Source of the DNA: Gorillibacterium sp.
GTDB lineage: Bacteria > Bacillota > Bacilli > Paenibacillales > NBRC-103111
Length of the DNA: 15,789 bases
Assembly (NCBI GenBank): GCA_014380705.1
Contig: JACMJI010000398.1
Location: 1-15,789 of the forward strand
Reading direction: 5' to 3'
Shown in pieces: positions 7,798 through 15,774 of the stretch (position 1 is the stretch's first letter; each line of letters begins with the position of its first letter). The position numbers and the translations under genes are program-made. Under the pieces are notes generated by a model. It had not been told where the DNA came from. It worked only from the letters and a program-made list of their open reading frames with translations, and ran no database searches.

Positions 7798-8779
7798 CTT
7801 ATATCCGTTGGTCAAAAACGAAACGATTAAAATGCTGAGAAAACGACGCTTCCAGGTTGTCATTCTCATTGTTGCTGCTTTGATTCCTATTTTTGTCTAT
7901 GCTCAGGTTAGAATTGCCGAGAACAATCGCGAGAAATTTGGAAATGTCGATTGGCGGATCAGTGCGGAGAAGCGAGTTGCCGATATGAGCAACACGATGA
8001 GCAGCAATATCCCTGATGAATGGAAGCTGTACCGGAAGATTGAAATTCAGCGGCTGCAATACTCCCTAGAGAAAAATGTAGATCCAAGTGCGCCGACCTC
8101 AGTTAATTTTGCAAGTACATTCATCCAGAATGCCGTCGGTTTATTTCTTCCACTTCTGGTTGCTATTGTCACGTCAGACATTGTCTCTTCTGAGCATTCC
8201 ACGGGTACGATTAAACTTCTCTTGACACGGCCCGTAACAAGATGGAAAATTCTCATGAGTAAATTCATTACTCTTATCTTGTTTGTTTCACTAATTGTGA
8301 TCTGTACAGCCTTACTCACTTACCTGATCTCAAGTATAGCTTTCGGTTTTGGAGGCTTTGGGGCACCTGTATTAACGGGCTTCAAAGTGACAGGGGAAGT
8401 TCTGGACACCTCGCAAGCTTATATCATTGAACAGTGGCAATACCTGATTATGGAGCTTGGACTTGCCTGGTTTTCATGTATAGTCGTAGCCACACTCTCT
8501 CTGATGATCTCGGTACTCGTACGTAGTACCGCTGCAGGCATGGGTATTATGCTGGCTGTTCTTATTGCTGGAATGATCTTGGTCAACATGGTATCCACAT
8601 GGGAGAGCGCCAAATATTTGTTCATGATTAATTTGGATACGATCTCATTTTTAGCTGGATCCATACCTCCCGTTCCGGGACTCACCATGGGATTTTCTTT
8701 GTCTGTTTTGGCCGTTTGGGCTTTGGGAGCTTTAGGGATATCATTTGGGGTCTTTACGCGAAGGGATATCTTGGGTTAA
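7790..8779 (+). CDS. ABC-2 type permease, partner of the preceding ATPase
   Basis: This 329-residue membrane protein has about six hydrophobic helices, near residues 21-39, 112-132, 158-184, 219-243, 250-270 and 303-321, with a charged extracytoplasmic loop after the first. The segment SSEHSTGTIKLLLTRPVTR before helix 3 is the typical coupling region of ABC-2 permeases. It should form the membrane channel for the ATPase encoded just before it. The start is uncertain. TTG 7790 is preferred because GGTGA sits 6 nt before it, giving an 8-base overlap with the ATPase stop. A GTG at 7781 is also in frame and would add three residues. No terminator is visible between this gene and the parE promoter, so read-through into parE is possible. 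Confidence 0.88.
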   Translation: MVNLYPLVKNETIKMLRKRRFQVVILIVAALIPIFVYAQVRIAENNREKFGNVDWRISAEKRVADMSNTMSSNIPDEWKLYRKIEIQRLQYSLEKNVDPSAPTSVNFASTFIQNAVGLFLPLLVAIVTSDIVSSEHSTGTIKLLLTRPVTRWKILMSKFITLILFVSLIVICTALLTYLISSIAFGFGGFGAPVLTGFKVTGEVLDTSQAYIIEQWQYLIMELGLAWFSCIVVATLSLMISVLVRSTAAGMGIMLAVLIAGMILVNMVSTWESAKYLFMINLDTISFLAGSIPPVPGLTMGFSLSVLAVWALGALGISFGVFTRRDILG

Positions 8780-8789
8780 ACTTGAATTC

Positions 8790-8819
8790 TTGGCAGCGTA
8801 GAACGGACGTTCCTATTAT
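8790..8819 (+). promoter_or_regulatory. parE-parC promoter, sigma-A type
   Basis: The -35 is TTGGCA (8790-8795) and the -10 is TATTAT (8814-8819), each 5 of 6 to consensus with an 18-nt spacer. The expected start of transcription near 8826 would leave a leader of about 37 nt before the parE start. The spacer holds a LexA box. Confidence 0.65.
8800..8813 (+). promoter_or_regulatory. LexA (DinR) SOS box in the parE promoter
   Basis: AGAACGGACGTTCC matches the Bacillus LexA/DinR consensus CGAACRNRYGTTYC at 13 of 14 positions; only the first base differs. The core GAAC-N4-GTTC is perfect. It fills most of the -35/-10 spacer, the place where a repressor would block the promoter. From memory, parE-parC belongs to the B. 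subtilis LexA regulon, which agrees with this site. Binding itself is inferred. Confidence 0.75.
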
Positions 8820-8849
8820 ATTATATTCTTACTTGCGATTTTGAATGAT

Positions 8850-8854
8850 GGAGG
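8850..8854 (+). promoter_or_regulatory. Ribosome-binding site deciding the parE start
   Basis: GGAGG lies 8 nt before TTG 8863. Two in-frame ATGs at 8845 and 8848 lie upstream of or touch this site and have no ribosome-binding site of their own, so the TTG is the likely start. Confidence 0.7.
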
Positions 8855-8862
8855 CACTAAAA

Positions 8863-10839
8863 TTGGCTGAACAGATTGAATTGTTTGAGAACGCTGTAAC
8901 ACCGGTGAAGTCCAACTATGGTGCAGATGATATTCAAATACTGGAGGGTCTTGTCGCCGTTCGAAAGCGTCCGGGAATGTATATCGGCAGCACCAGTGCA
9001 TCTGGACTGCATCACCTTGTTTGGGAAATCATTGATAATGCGGTTGATGAGCATCTTGCTGGGCACTGCTCGGAGGTTAATCTTGTTATTCATGCGGACC
9101 ATTCGATTTCAGTAACGGATAATGGCAGAGGAATACCGACTGGCATGCATAAGTCTGGCATTCCAACACCGCAGGTCGTTTTTACCATTCTTCATGCAGG
9201 TGGTAAATTCGGCGGTGGGGGTTATAAGAAATCGGGTGGGCTGCACGGAGTAGGGGCTTCAGTTACGAATGCTTTATCCGAATGGCTAGAGGCCGAAATT
9301 TATCAGGATGGCAAAATTCATCGCCAACGTTTCGAATACTGGGTGGATAGCACTGGCAAGGAACATGTAGGGGAACCTGTAGGCGGACTAGATATTATCG
9401 GCAACACCAGAAAAACAGGCTCAAAAATTTCCTTCAAGCCGGATAAGCGTGTTTTCTCTGCTGGCATCTCTGTTAGCTATGACACATTAGCTGAGCGGTT
9501 GCAGGAAATTGCCTTTCTTAACTCTGGATTAAGGGTCACGATCAAGGATGAACGATCGGGTAAAGAAGACGCTTTTGTTTATGAGGGTGGCGCGAGTCAA
9601 TTTGTTGAGTTTCTGAATGAAGAGAAAACAACGCTGCATGACGTGATTCATTTCTATGCGGAGAAGGAAGATATTGAGGTAGAGGTTGCTTTTCAATACA
9701 ATGACGGCTATACGGAAACCATTGTATCCTTTGTTAATTCTATTCCGACCAAAGGCGGAGGAACGCATGAAACGGGGTTCAAGATTGCATTCACCCGGGT
9801 CATGAATGAATATGCCCGCAAGACGGGTATTTTGAAGGAGAAAGAAAAAAACCTGGAGGGGACTGACCTTCGGGAAGGTCTCATGTCCGTGATTAATATC
9901 AAAATGTCCGAGGTGGAATTCGTCGGGCAGACGAAGGACCAGCTAGGAAGTGCATCCGCGCGCAGTGCCGTAGATGCCGTTGTCTCTGAGAAAATGGCTG
10001 TTTTCCTTGAGGAGAATCCAGCCTCTGGTCAAGCTTTACTGAAAAAGGCTGTCCAATCGGCAAGAGCTCGCGAGGCGGCACGTAAAGCACGAGATGAGAT
10101 CCGCAATGGCAAAAAAGGCAAGAGCGAGAGTTCAAACCTTAATGGTAAATTAACACCTGCCCAGTCTAAGGATTTTATGAGCAATGAGTTGTTCATTGTC
10201 GAAGGAGATTCAGCCGGAGGCTCGGCTAAACAAGGGCGCGACTCTAAGCATCAAGCGATTCTACCGCTCAAAGGCAAGCCGATGAACCCGGAGAAGGCCA
10301 AGCTGCTCGACATCCTGCGAAACGAGGAATACAAGGCAATCATATCTGCTATTGGAGCGGGAGTAGGCCCCGAATTTGATCAGACAGAAACCAACTATGG
10401 TAAAATTATAATCATGACAGATGCCGATACAGACGGTGCCCATATTCAGGTCCTGCTTTTAACTTTTTTCTATCGGTATATGAAGCCTTTGATAGACGCA
10501 GGAATGGTGTTTATCGCTCACCCGCCTTTATTTAAAATTACGAAGAAAAGTGGTAAATCGAGTACGTTTCGCTATGTATTTTCCGATGAGGAGCTTAAGG
10601 CTGCGCTGAGGGACTATGGAAAAAATGTCGAGCTTCAACGATATAAAGGACTTGGTGAGATGAATCCCGACCAGCTGTGGGAGACGACGATGAATCCCGA
10701 GACTCGTAAACTGTTTCAGGTACAGATTGATGATGCTGCCAAGGCGGAGCGCAGAGTGACGACACTTATGGGTGACAAGGTAGAGCCACGTAAGCGCTGG
10801 ATCATTGAGAATGTTGATTTCACCGATTATGAAGAATAG
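8863..10839 (+). CDS. parE: DNA topoisomerase IV subunit B (ParE)
   Basis: This 658-residue protein is the ATPase subunit of topoisomerase IV, which with ParC unlinks replicated chromosomes. The N-terminal GHKL ATPase domain shows the catalytic glutamate E55 and N59 in [16 protein letters not shown] from D86, and the glycine-rich lid ending [15 protein letters not shown]. The transducer domain carries QTKDQLGS, whose lysine contacts ATP. The TOPRIM domain holds [14 protein letters not shown] with the metal-binding E447, then DADTDGAH with D520, D522 and D524. [15 protein letters not shown] and an ending in [10 protein letters not shown] are typical of ParE/GyrB C-termini. ParE is preferred over GyrB because parC follows directly; the paralogues are otherwise similar. 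The start is TTG 8863, chosen by its GGAGG site. The neighbour parC begins 20 nt after the stop. The promoter with a LexA box suggests SOS control. Confidence 0.96.
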   Translation: MAEQIELFENAVTPVKSNYGADDIQILEGLVAVRKRPGMYIGSTSASGLHHLVWEIIDNAVDEHLAGHCSEVNLVIHADHSISVTDNGRGIPTGMHKSGIPTPQVVFTILHAGGKFGGGGYKKSGGLHGVGASVTNALSEWLEAEIYQDGKIHRQRFEYWVDSTGKEHVGEPVGGLDIIGNTRKTGSKISFKPDKRVFSAGISVSYDTLAERLQEIAFLNSGLRVTIKDERSGKEDAFVYEGGASQFVEFLNEEKTTLHDVIHFYAEKEDIEVEVAFQYNDGYTETIVSFVNSIPTKGGGTHETGFKIAFTRVMNEYARKTGILKEKEKNLEGTDLREGLMSVINIKMSEVEFVGQTKDQLGSASARSAVDAVVSEKMAVFLEENPASGQALLKKAVQSARAREAARKARDEIRNGKKGKSESSNLNGKLTPAQSKDFMSNELFIVEGDSAGGSAKQGRDSKHQAILPLKGKPMNPEKAKLLDILRNEEYKAIISAIGAGVGPEFDQTETNYGKIIIMTDADTDGAHIQVLLLTFFYRYMKPLIDAGMVFIAHPPLFKITKKSGKSSTFRYVFSDEELKAALRDYGKNVELQRYKGLGEMNPDQLWETTMNPETRKLFQVQIDDAAKAERRVTTLMGDKVEPRKRWIIENVDFTDYEE

Positions 10840-10859
10840 ACCGAGGAGATTATAGGCTA

Positions 10860-13307
10860 ATGGGTATTTTAGAACAGTTTCTACCCGCATTCCTTGAGGA
10901 TGTCGTCAGCGACCGGTTTGGGCGCTATTCCAAATATATCATTCAGGACCGAGCTATTCCGGATGTACGGGATGGTCTGAAGCCTGTACAACGGAGGATT
11001 CTCTATTCCATGTATGAATCCGGCAATACGCCGGACAAGCCATACCGAAAGTCTGCAAAGACCGTAGGAGATGTCATGGGGAACTATCACCCCCACGGAG
11101 ATTCCTCCATCTACGACGGTATGGTGCGGATGGCGCAGCCATGGAAGATGGGTCATGTTCTTGTCGATGGACATGGCAACTGGGGATCAATGGATGACGA
11201 TCCGGCTGCTGCTATGCGTTATACTGAGGCGCGATTATCTCCCATTGCCATGGAGCTTCTGCGTGACCTCGACAAGCGTACGGTTGAATTTAAAGATAAC
11301 TTTGACAATACGGCCAAAGAGCCCGTCGTGTTTCCTTCGCGCTATCCGAATCTTCTGGTCAATGGTGTAAGTGGAATTTCTGCTGGCTTCGCCACGGAAA
11401 TTCCTCCCCACAATCTAATGGAGATCATCGATGGTTGTATTCGTATGATGGATCAGCCTGATTTGTCACTTGAAGAATTAATGAAGATTGTTATCGGTCC
11501 GGATTTCCCTACCGGGGGCATTATTATGGGGGGAGAGGGTATTCAGGAAGCATTCCGCACAGGAAAAGGGCGGATATACTTGAGATCCCTCACGACAATA
11601 GAGGATATGAGGGGCGGCAAGCAGCAGATTGTCATCACCGAAATCCCTTACCAGGTCGTTAAGAGTCGATTAGTTACGGCTATGGAGAATATCCGCTTGG
11701 AGAAGAAAGTAGAAGGAATCGCCGAGGTACGTGACGAGAGTGGGCGTAATGGACTGCGGATTGTTGTCGAGCTTAAGAAGGATACCGATGCGCAAGGAAT
11801 CCTTGCTTATCTGCTAAAGAAAACAGATCTGCAAATAACCTATAACTATAACATGGTGTCGATCGTAAAACGCGCTCCTATGCAGCTTGGCATTCGGGAA
11901 ATGCTGCTTGCTTATATTGACCATCAGAAGGAAGTCGTCACGCGCCGCAGTCAGTATGAGCTAGAGAAGGCGGAGGATCGGGCGCACGTACTGGCGGGCT
12001 TGGTTAAGGCACTGAACATCTTGGATGAGATCATCGCCGAGATCAAAGCCTCCAAGAACCGACTGGATGCTCAGAAGAATCTAGTTGAGCGTTTTGAATT
12101 CACAGAACGCCAAGCCGATGCGATTCTAACCCTGCAATTATACCGTTTAACGAACCTTGAGATTACTTCATTAGAGAAGGAACTTAAAGAAGCAGAGCGA
12201 ATCATGGCTTATCTTCGAGGCATTCTCTCAAGCAATTCCAAGCTGCTGAAGGTTATAAAGGATGAAATGTCGGAGATCCGATATAAGTATGGAGTGGAAC
12301 GTCGTTCGGTCATACAGGAGGAAGTTGATGAACTCAAGGTAAACCGCGAGGTCATGGTTGCTGCTGAGGATGTCTTCATTGCTTTGACGAACCAGGGTTA
12401 TGTAAAAAGGACAAGTAAGCAGTCTTACACACGCTCAGGCAGCGATATCGCATTAACCGGAACGAAGGAAGGGGACTATCTACGGTTTCTTCTAGAGGTC
12501 AATACGATTGATAACCTGATGATCTTCACGCGACGTGGGCAATCCTTTCTGCTTCCCGTTCATCAAATCCCGGAATATAAGTGGAAAGAGAACGGAACAG
12601 CCATCGTAAATATCATTCCTTTGGCCAAAGACGATCGTATCGTTAGCGTGATCCCTGTCAAGGATCTCACGGTCCCAGGCACTTCCTTTGTTTTCGTGAC
12701 ACGTAAGGGACAGATCAAACGGACAGAGATGAAAGAATATGCTACCAATCGTTCCAATGGAATATTGGCTTGCAAGGTTGGAGAAGGGGATGAAATTATC
12801 CAAGTCTTCGAAAGTAACGGCGGTGATGACCTGCTGCTTGTGACCAAGCAAGGAAACAGTATCCGTTTTAAAGAGGATGAAGTGAACAACATGGGACGCG
12901 CAGCGGCTGGCGTACGTGGGATTGCCCTTAAAGAGGGGGATGAGCTTGCCGATGTACTCAAGTTTTCTGAGGATGCGGGTGAAGTTCTAGTCTTTACTGA
13001 GCTTGGTTACGGGAAGCGCTCGCTGCTTTGTGATTATCCTGTTCAAGGCCGCGGTGGCAAAGGAGTTGCCTCCTTTGAATTTAAAGAAGGCAAGCGAGTG
13101 AAGCCCAATGGATCAGAATTGGTCGCAGCCTTTATCGTCAGAGAGCCTTACGAGCTTCAGCTTGTGACAACCACAGGGAAGAAGCTATCCTTCCTTACAG
13201 AGAAATCGCCTATCGAGGAAAGACGTTCGACCGGTCGGCTGCTTGTTGCAATGGAAAAAGGAGAATTAATCAGTGACATCTTTCCAGTAGTAGCTGCCGA
13301 TGCATAG
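10860..13307 (+). CDS. parC: DNA topoisomerase IV subunit A (ParC)
   Basis: This 815-residue breakage-reunion subunit cuts and rejoins DNA and pairs with ParE. The winged-helix region has the quinolone-determining loop [10 protein letters not shown] with S82 and D86, and the catalytic tyrosine Y121 in [12 protein letters not shown] tower and coiled-coil region follows, then a beta-pinwheel C-terminal domain from about residue 508. Ser at 82 is the usual sensitive residue. Asp at 86 stands where E. coli and S. aureus have Glu and S. pneumoniae has Asp, so it need not mean resistance. The motif QGRGGKG (729-735) resembles the GyrA box but lies late in the C-terminal domain, not at its beginning. 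GAGGAG lies 11 nt before the ATG, a somewhat long spacing. It is cotranscribed with parE and ends before a strong terminator. Confidence 0.95.
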   Translation: MGILEQFLPAFLEDVVSDRFGRYSKYIIQDRAIPDVRDGLKPVQRRILYSMYESGNTPDKPYRKSAKTVGDVMGNYHPHGDSSIYDGMVRMAQPWKMGHVLVDGHGNWGSMDDDPAAAMRYTEARLSPIAMELLRDLDKRTVEFKDNFDNTAKEPVVFPSRYPNLLVNGVSGISAGFATEIPPHNLMEIIDGCIRMMDQPDLSLEELMKIVIGPDFPTGGIIMGGEGIQEAFRTGKGRIYLRSLTTIEDMRGGKQQIVITEIPYQVVKSRLVTAMENIRLEKKVEGIAEVRDESGRNGLRIVVELKKDTDAQGILAYLLKKTDLQITYNYNMVSIVKRAPMQLGIREMLLAYIDHQKEVVTRRSQYELEKAEDRAHVLAGLVKALNILDEIIAEIKASKNRLDAQKNLVERFEFTERQADAILTLQLYRLTNLEITSLEKELKEAERIMAYLRGILSSNSKLLKVIKDEMSEIRYKYGVERRSVIQEEVDELKVNREVMVAAEDVFIALTNQGYVKRTSKQSYTRSGSDIALTGTKEGDYLRFLLEVNTIDNLMIFTRRGQSFLLPVHQIPEYKWKENGTAIVNIIPLAKDDRIVSVIPVKDLTVPGTSFVFVTRKGQIKRTEMKEYATNRSNGILACKVGEGDEIIQVFESNGGDDLLLVTKQGNSIRFKEDEVNNMGRAAAGVRGIALKEGDELADVLKFSEDAGEVLVFTELGYGKRSLLCDYPVQGRGGKGVASFEFKEGKRVKPNGSELVAAFIVREPYELQLVTTTGKKLSFLTEKSPIEERRSTGRLLVAMEKGELISDIFPVVAADA

Positions 13308-13335
13308 CAGCCCTTCCATATTTTAAGCTTAAAGG

Positions 13336-13377
13336 ATCACCCTGGCCACGTTCTAAGTTGTGGCCAGGGTGGTTTTA
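13336..13377 (+). terminator. Intrinsic terminator after parC
   Basis: A perfect 12-bp stem pairs CACCCTGGCCAC (13338-13349) with GTGGCCAGGGTG (13360-13371) around a 10-nt loop, followed by GTTTTATT. It begins about 30 nt after the parC stop and closes the parE-parC operon. Confidence 0.88.
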
Positions 13378-13385
13378 TTCTCTAT

Positions 13386-13420
13386 ATCAGAATGTATAAA
13401 TATTATATGTTCATTCTGAT
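13386..13420 (+). repeat. AT-rich inverted repeat upstream of marR
   Basis: Perfect 9-bp arms ATCAGAATG (13386-13394) and CATTCTGAT (13412-13420) flank a 17-nt, almost pure A/T centre. It lies just after the parC terminator and has no T-run of its own. It could be a protein-binding site or a remnant of a small mobile repeat; its role is unknown. Confidence 0.6.
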
Positions 13421-13428
13421 TCCGCATC

Positions 13429-13470
13429 GGTAAACGCACGGCGTCAAAGGACGCCGACAGGCGTTTATCC
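13429..13470 (+). repeat. Strong GC-rich hairpin in the gene-free region
   Basis: CGGCGTC (13439-13445) pairs perfectly with GACGCCG (13450-13456) around the loop AAAG. An outer helix pairs GGTAAACGC (13429-13437) with GCGTTTATCC (13461-13470), with one bulge. The right arm can also pair with the following GATAAGG, an alternative fold. A smaller hairpin, TTGCC with GGCAA, lies at 13502-13518. No T-run follows the main stem, so it is not a terminator. It may belong to a small RNA or a leader, but I recognise no known family. The stretch 13378-13636 holds no gene that I can support. Confidence 0.5.
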
Positions 13471-13636
13471 TTGATAAGGTTTACATTAAGTCAGACTGGC
13501 ATTGCCTTGAAATGGCAAGCTAGGGACTGGATATTATAAAATAAGAAAAGCTGTAGAACGCTGTCAAAAGCTCATTTTTGCACGAATTTTACCGGAAAAT
13601 ATTAATGGAATTAACCTTTTTTTTTCACCAGCCCGA

Positions 13637-13645
13637 TGATATAAT
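13637..13645 (+). promoter_or_regulatory. Extended -10 promoter of the marR-type gene
   Basis: TGATATAAT is a perfect extended -10 (TGn plus TATAAT at 13640-13645). The -35 position, 17 nt upstream, is only a T-run (13617-13622), so the TG motif must compensate. Transcription would begin near 13652 and give a leader of about 65 nt containing a hairpin. Confidence 0.6.
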
Positions 13646-13670
13646 GGGTTCGAAATTCAGGATATGAAAC

Positions 13671-13700
13671 GGACAAGCTAAGCCCTTAGGGTTAGTGTCC
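13671..13700 (+). promoter_or_regulatory. Leader hairpin or palindrome before marR; candidate operator
   Basis: GGACA (13671-13675), CTAA (13678-13681) and CCC (13683-13685) pair with GGG (13689-13691), TTAG (13692-13695) and TGTCC (13696-13700) around the loop TTA. The symmetric core CTAAG-CC-CTTAG lies inside. No T-run follows. It ends 5 nt before the GGAGGGG ribosome-binding site. It could be the DNA operator for MarR autorepression or an RNA fold limiting translation; sequence alone does not decide. Confidence 0.5.
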
Positions 13701-13717
13701 ATAATGGAGGGGTAACC

Positions 13718-14122
13718 GTGTATTCTAGCGATTTCATCAGGCTTTGGCACAAAATATCCAAGGATATGAAACTCCATATGGATGGTCGACTAAGTCCTAC
13801 ACTTACAGAGGGGCAGCTTCATGTTTTGGAGCTACTTTCGAGGGATGAACGAATGAAGCCCTCAGATTTTCTCGAATTTCTAGAGACAACACCCGCTGCG
13901 ATTACTACCCTGCTAGATCGAATGGAGAAAGCAGAGCTGGTTATCCGAGAACGAGATGAGAAGGACCGGCGAATCGTTTGGATTACCGTGACAGACAAAG
14001 GGCGAGCCGAATGTATCAGAGGCTTGGAGATCAGACAAAGTTTTATTGACTCCCATCTGAGCCGGATATCCGCACATAACCAACAGCTGCTTGTATACCT
14101 TTTGGGGAAAGTGGCTAATTGA
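13718..14122 (+). CDS. MarR-family transcriptional regulator
   Basis: This 134-residue protein has the MarR layout: N- and C-terminal dimerisation helices around a winged helix-turn-helix. The helix-turn-helix covers about residues 28-70 with the recognition helix near 57-70 (ETTPAAITTLLDRME). The wing at 77-90 carries RERDEKDRR, the DxRR signature of the family. MarR proteins are dimers that usually repress their own gene and often a nearby exporter or enzyme, and release DNA on binding small phenolic or lipophilic ligands. No gene follows it on this strand, so it is a single-gene unit. The start is GTG 13718, placed by GGAGGGG. The palindrome in its leader is a likely autoregulatory site. 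Its targets are not shown; the ABC exporter operon is one candidate because it has a similar palindrome. Confidence 0.92.
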   Translation: MYSSDFIRLWHKISKDMKLHMDGRLSPTLTEGQLHVLELLSRDERMKPSDFLEFLETTPAAITTLLDRMEKAELVIRERDEKDRRIVWITVTDKGRAECIRGLEIRQSFIDSHLSRISAHNQQLLVYLLGKVAN

Positions 14123-14127
14123 ACAAT

Positions 14128-14185
14128 AAAAGGGGCTTCTTCCATGATCATCAATAGGATGACCGCTGGAAAGCCCCTTTTGCTT
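14128..14185. terminator. Bidirectional terminator between marR and the rluA-like gene
   Basis: A perfect 11-bp stem, AAAAGGGGCTT (14128-14138) with AAGCCCCTTTT (14171-14181), encloses a partly paired loop. On the plus strand the T-run is TTTTGCTTT. On the minus strand the other arm gives TTTTATTG. It can therefore end both convergent transcripts. Confidence 0.82.
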
Positions 14186-14197
14186 TAAAAAATTGAG

Positions 14198-14908
14198 TTA
14201 AAACTTATCACTCCATAAGCTCCATGGATGTTCCTGAGGTGGTCGTGAGACAAAGGATAAACGCTCTTCCGGTCTAGTTGGATGGTTAAAGGCAATCTCT
14301 GTCGACCACAAGGCGATCTGGGTTCCGGGTTGATTGCGATTGGCACCATATTTTTGATCTCCATACAGCGGACACCCAATAGTGGCAAATTGCACACGGA
14401 TTTGATGCGAGCGACCCGTTAAGAGAGTAATTTTCACTAGGGTTAACCCAGAGGACTGCCCGAGTATTCGATAATCAAGCAGTGCCTCTTTGGCTCCCTC
14501 AGCGCCTTCCGGGACCGTTCGAACCATGTTAGTCCTGCTGTCCTTCAGCAAGTGATGGCGCAGCCTTCCGGTTTCTTCTTTAGGTTGACCATGAACAATG
14601 GCTAGATAGGTTTTACCAAAGGTACGGCTGCGAACCGCTTCTGATAATCGCGAAGCGGCCTTCGAGGTTTTGGCAAAAACCATCGCGCCGCCGACAGGTC
14701 GATCCAGGCGATGGACAAGACCCAGAAAGACATTGCCGGGCTTGCCGTGGCGAAGTTTTAAATCTTCCTTCAGCGCAGTAAGCATATCCTTGTCCCCGGA
14801 GTCGTCTTCCTGTGTCGGTATGTTGACCGGCTTTACGACCACTAAAACATGGTTGTCCTCATAAAGCACAGGAATTTCAGGGAAATGCTCGTCAGGATGG
14901 GCTGGCAT
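14198..14908 (-). CDS. RluA-family RNA pseudouridine synthase
   Basis: This 236-residue enzyme should convert uridine to pseudouridine in rRNA or tRNA. The catalytic motif is HRLDRPVGG with aspartate D69, a variant of HRLDxxTSG. GKTYLAIVHG (Y101), GRSHQIRVQ (from 165) and YGDQKYG (182-188) are the other family motifs. There is no N-terminal S4 domain, which fits the smaller RluA/RluE-like single-domain members. The target site cannot be predicted. ATG at 14908 is chosen because GGGAGG lies 7 nt before it and the methyltransferase gene stops only 2 nt upstream. An in-frame ATG at 14950 would overlap that gene by 40 bases without a good ribosome-binding site. It is downstream in an operon with the methyltransferase, so both may modify RNA. 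Confidence 0.92.
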   Translation of the reverse strand: MPAHPDEHFPEIPVLYEDNHVLVVVKPVNIPTQEDDSGDKDMLTALKEDLKLRHGKPGNVFLGLVHRLDRPVGGAMVFAKTSKAASRLSEAVRSRTFGKTYLAIVHGQPKEETGRLRHHLLKDSRTNMVRTVPEGAEGAKEALLDYRILGQSSGLTLVKITLLTGRSHQIRVQFATIGCPLYGDQKYGANRNQPGTQIALWSTEIAFNHPTRPEERLSFVSRPPQEHPWSLWSDKF

Positions 14909-14910
14909 AC

Positions 14911-15774
14911 TTATGCCTCCCAGCGTCCGAGGATCCCACAAGGCAGACATAAGCCACTTGCGGTGATCGGGAGTCCGATCTCATCGCTCATCAATTTCCC
15001 GCCATGCTGCTGGGAAATGGCTAGGGATAAGACATTGGTCAATACCGTTGCTGAAATACCTGTTGTGTAAGAATTAATTAAGAAAAACAAGGGATTGTCG
15101 CTGAGAATCGCTGAACAGCTAGCAACAAAACGGTATAGATCCGTTTCTAGCTTCCACATCTCCCCATTCGGTCCTCTGCCATAGGAGGGAGGGTCCATGA
15201 TGATCGCATCATATTTGCTGCCACGGCGTTCCTCACGAGCCACAAACTTGAACACATCATCCGTAATATAGCGAACCGGATGCTCCCCAAGCCCTGATAG
15301 GGTCGCATTCTCCTTGGCCCATTGAACCATTCCCTTTGCCGCATCGACGTGCACCACTTCGGCTCCTGCTGCCGCACAGGCAAGCGTTGCACCTCCAGTA
15401 TAGGCAAACAAGTTCAGAACCCGAATCGGCCGTTTAGCCTGACGGATCTTGTCCATCATCCAGTCCCAGTTCGCTGCTTGTTCTGGGAATAATCCCGTGT
15501 GCTTGAAGCTTGTGGGCTTGATGTAGAATTTTAGCTCTTTGTATCCGATCGACCACCGTTCAGGCAGCTTGACCTTTGTGTCCCATTCACCGCCTCCAGT
15601 AGTACTGCGATGATAACGAGCATTGGCCCGACGCCAGGCCTCTGTTTCTTCGGTAAGCGGCCAGATAATCTGAGGGTCCGGGCGGCGAAGAACAAACCCG
15701 CCCCAGCGTTCCAGCTTCTCTCCGCTTCCTGTGTCAATCAGTTCATATTCTTTCCAGTTTTCAGATACGAGCAT
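14911..15774 (-). CDS. Class I SAM-dependent methyltransferase (RlmI-like core)
   Basis: This 287-residue protein has a Rossmann methyltransferase fold: motif I VLNLFAYTGGAT (119-130) binds SAM, acidic D144 in HVDAAKG contacts its ribose, D172-D173 lie in the adenine-contact loop, and motif IV is DPPSYGRG (194-201). The N-terminal 100 residues (with GGFVLRRPDPQIIW and FKHTGLFPEQ) resemble the pre-catalytic segment of rRNA methyltransferases such as RlmI and RlmK, but the PUA RNA-binding domain of RlmI is absent. Motif IV has no cysteine, so an m5C mechanism like RsmB is not supported. The substrate is probably rRNA, by family and by the adjacent pseudouridine synthase; this is inference. The ATG at 15774 has GGGAG 10 nt upstream at the window edge. 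The promoter is outside the window. Confidence 0.85.
   Translation of the reverse strand: MLVSENWKEYELIDTGSGEKLERWGGFVLRRPDPQIIWPLTEETEAWRRANARYHRSTTGGGEWDTKVKLPERWSIGYKELKFYIKPTSFKHTGLFPEQAANWDWMMDKIRQAKRPIRVLNLFAYTGGATLACAAAGAEVVHVDAAKGMVQWAKENATLSGLGEHPVRYITDDVFKFVAREERRGSKYDAIIMDPPSYGRGPNGEMWKLETDLYRFVASCSAILSDNPLFFLINSYTTGISATVLTNVLSLAISQQHGGKLMSDEIGLPITASGLCLPCGILGRWEA

Noticed and set aside
13429..13470. Second terminator after parC
   Set aside because: The stem is strong, but no T-tract follows, and parC already has a complete terminator at 13336-13377.
13421..13520. A known riboswitch (c-di-GMP, TPP, SAM, glycine considered)
   Set aside because: None of the conserved cores I know could be found, and the region lies upstream of the marR promoter rather than in its leader.
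14528..14950. Longer form of the pseudouridine synthase starting at 14950
   Set aside because: It would overlap the methyltransferase gene by 40 bases without a good ribosome-binding site, whereas ATG 14908 has GGGAGG at 7 nt.
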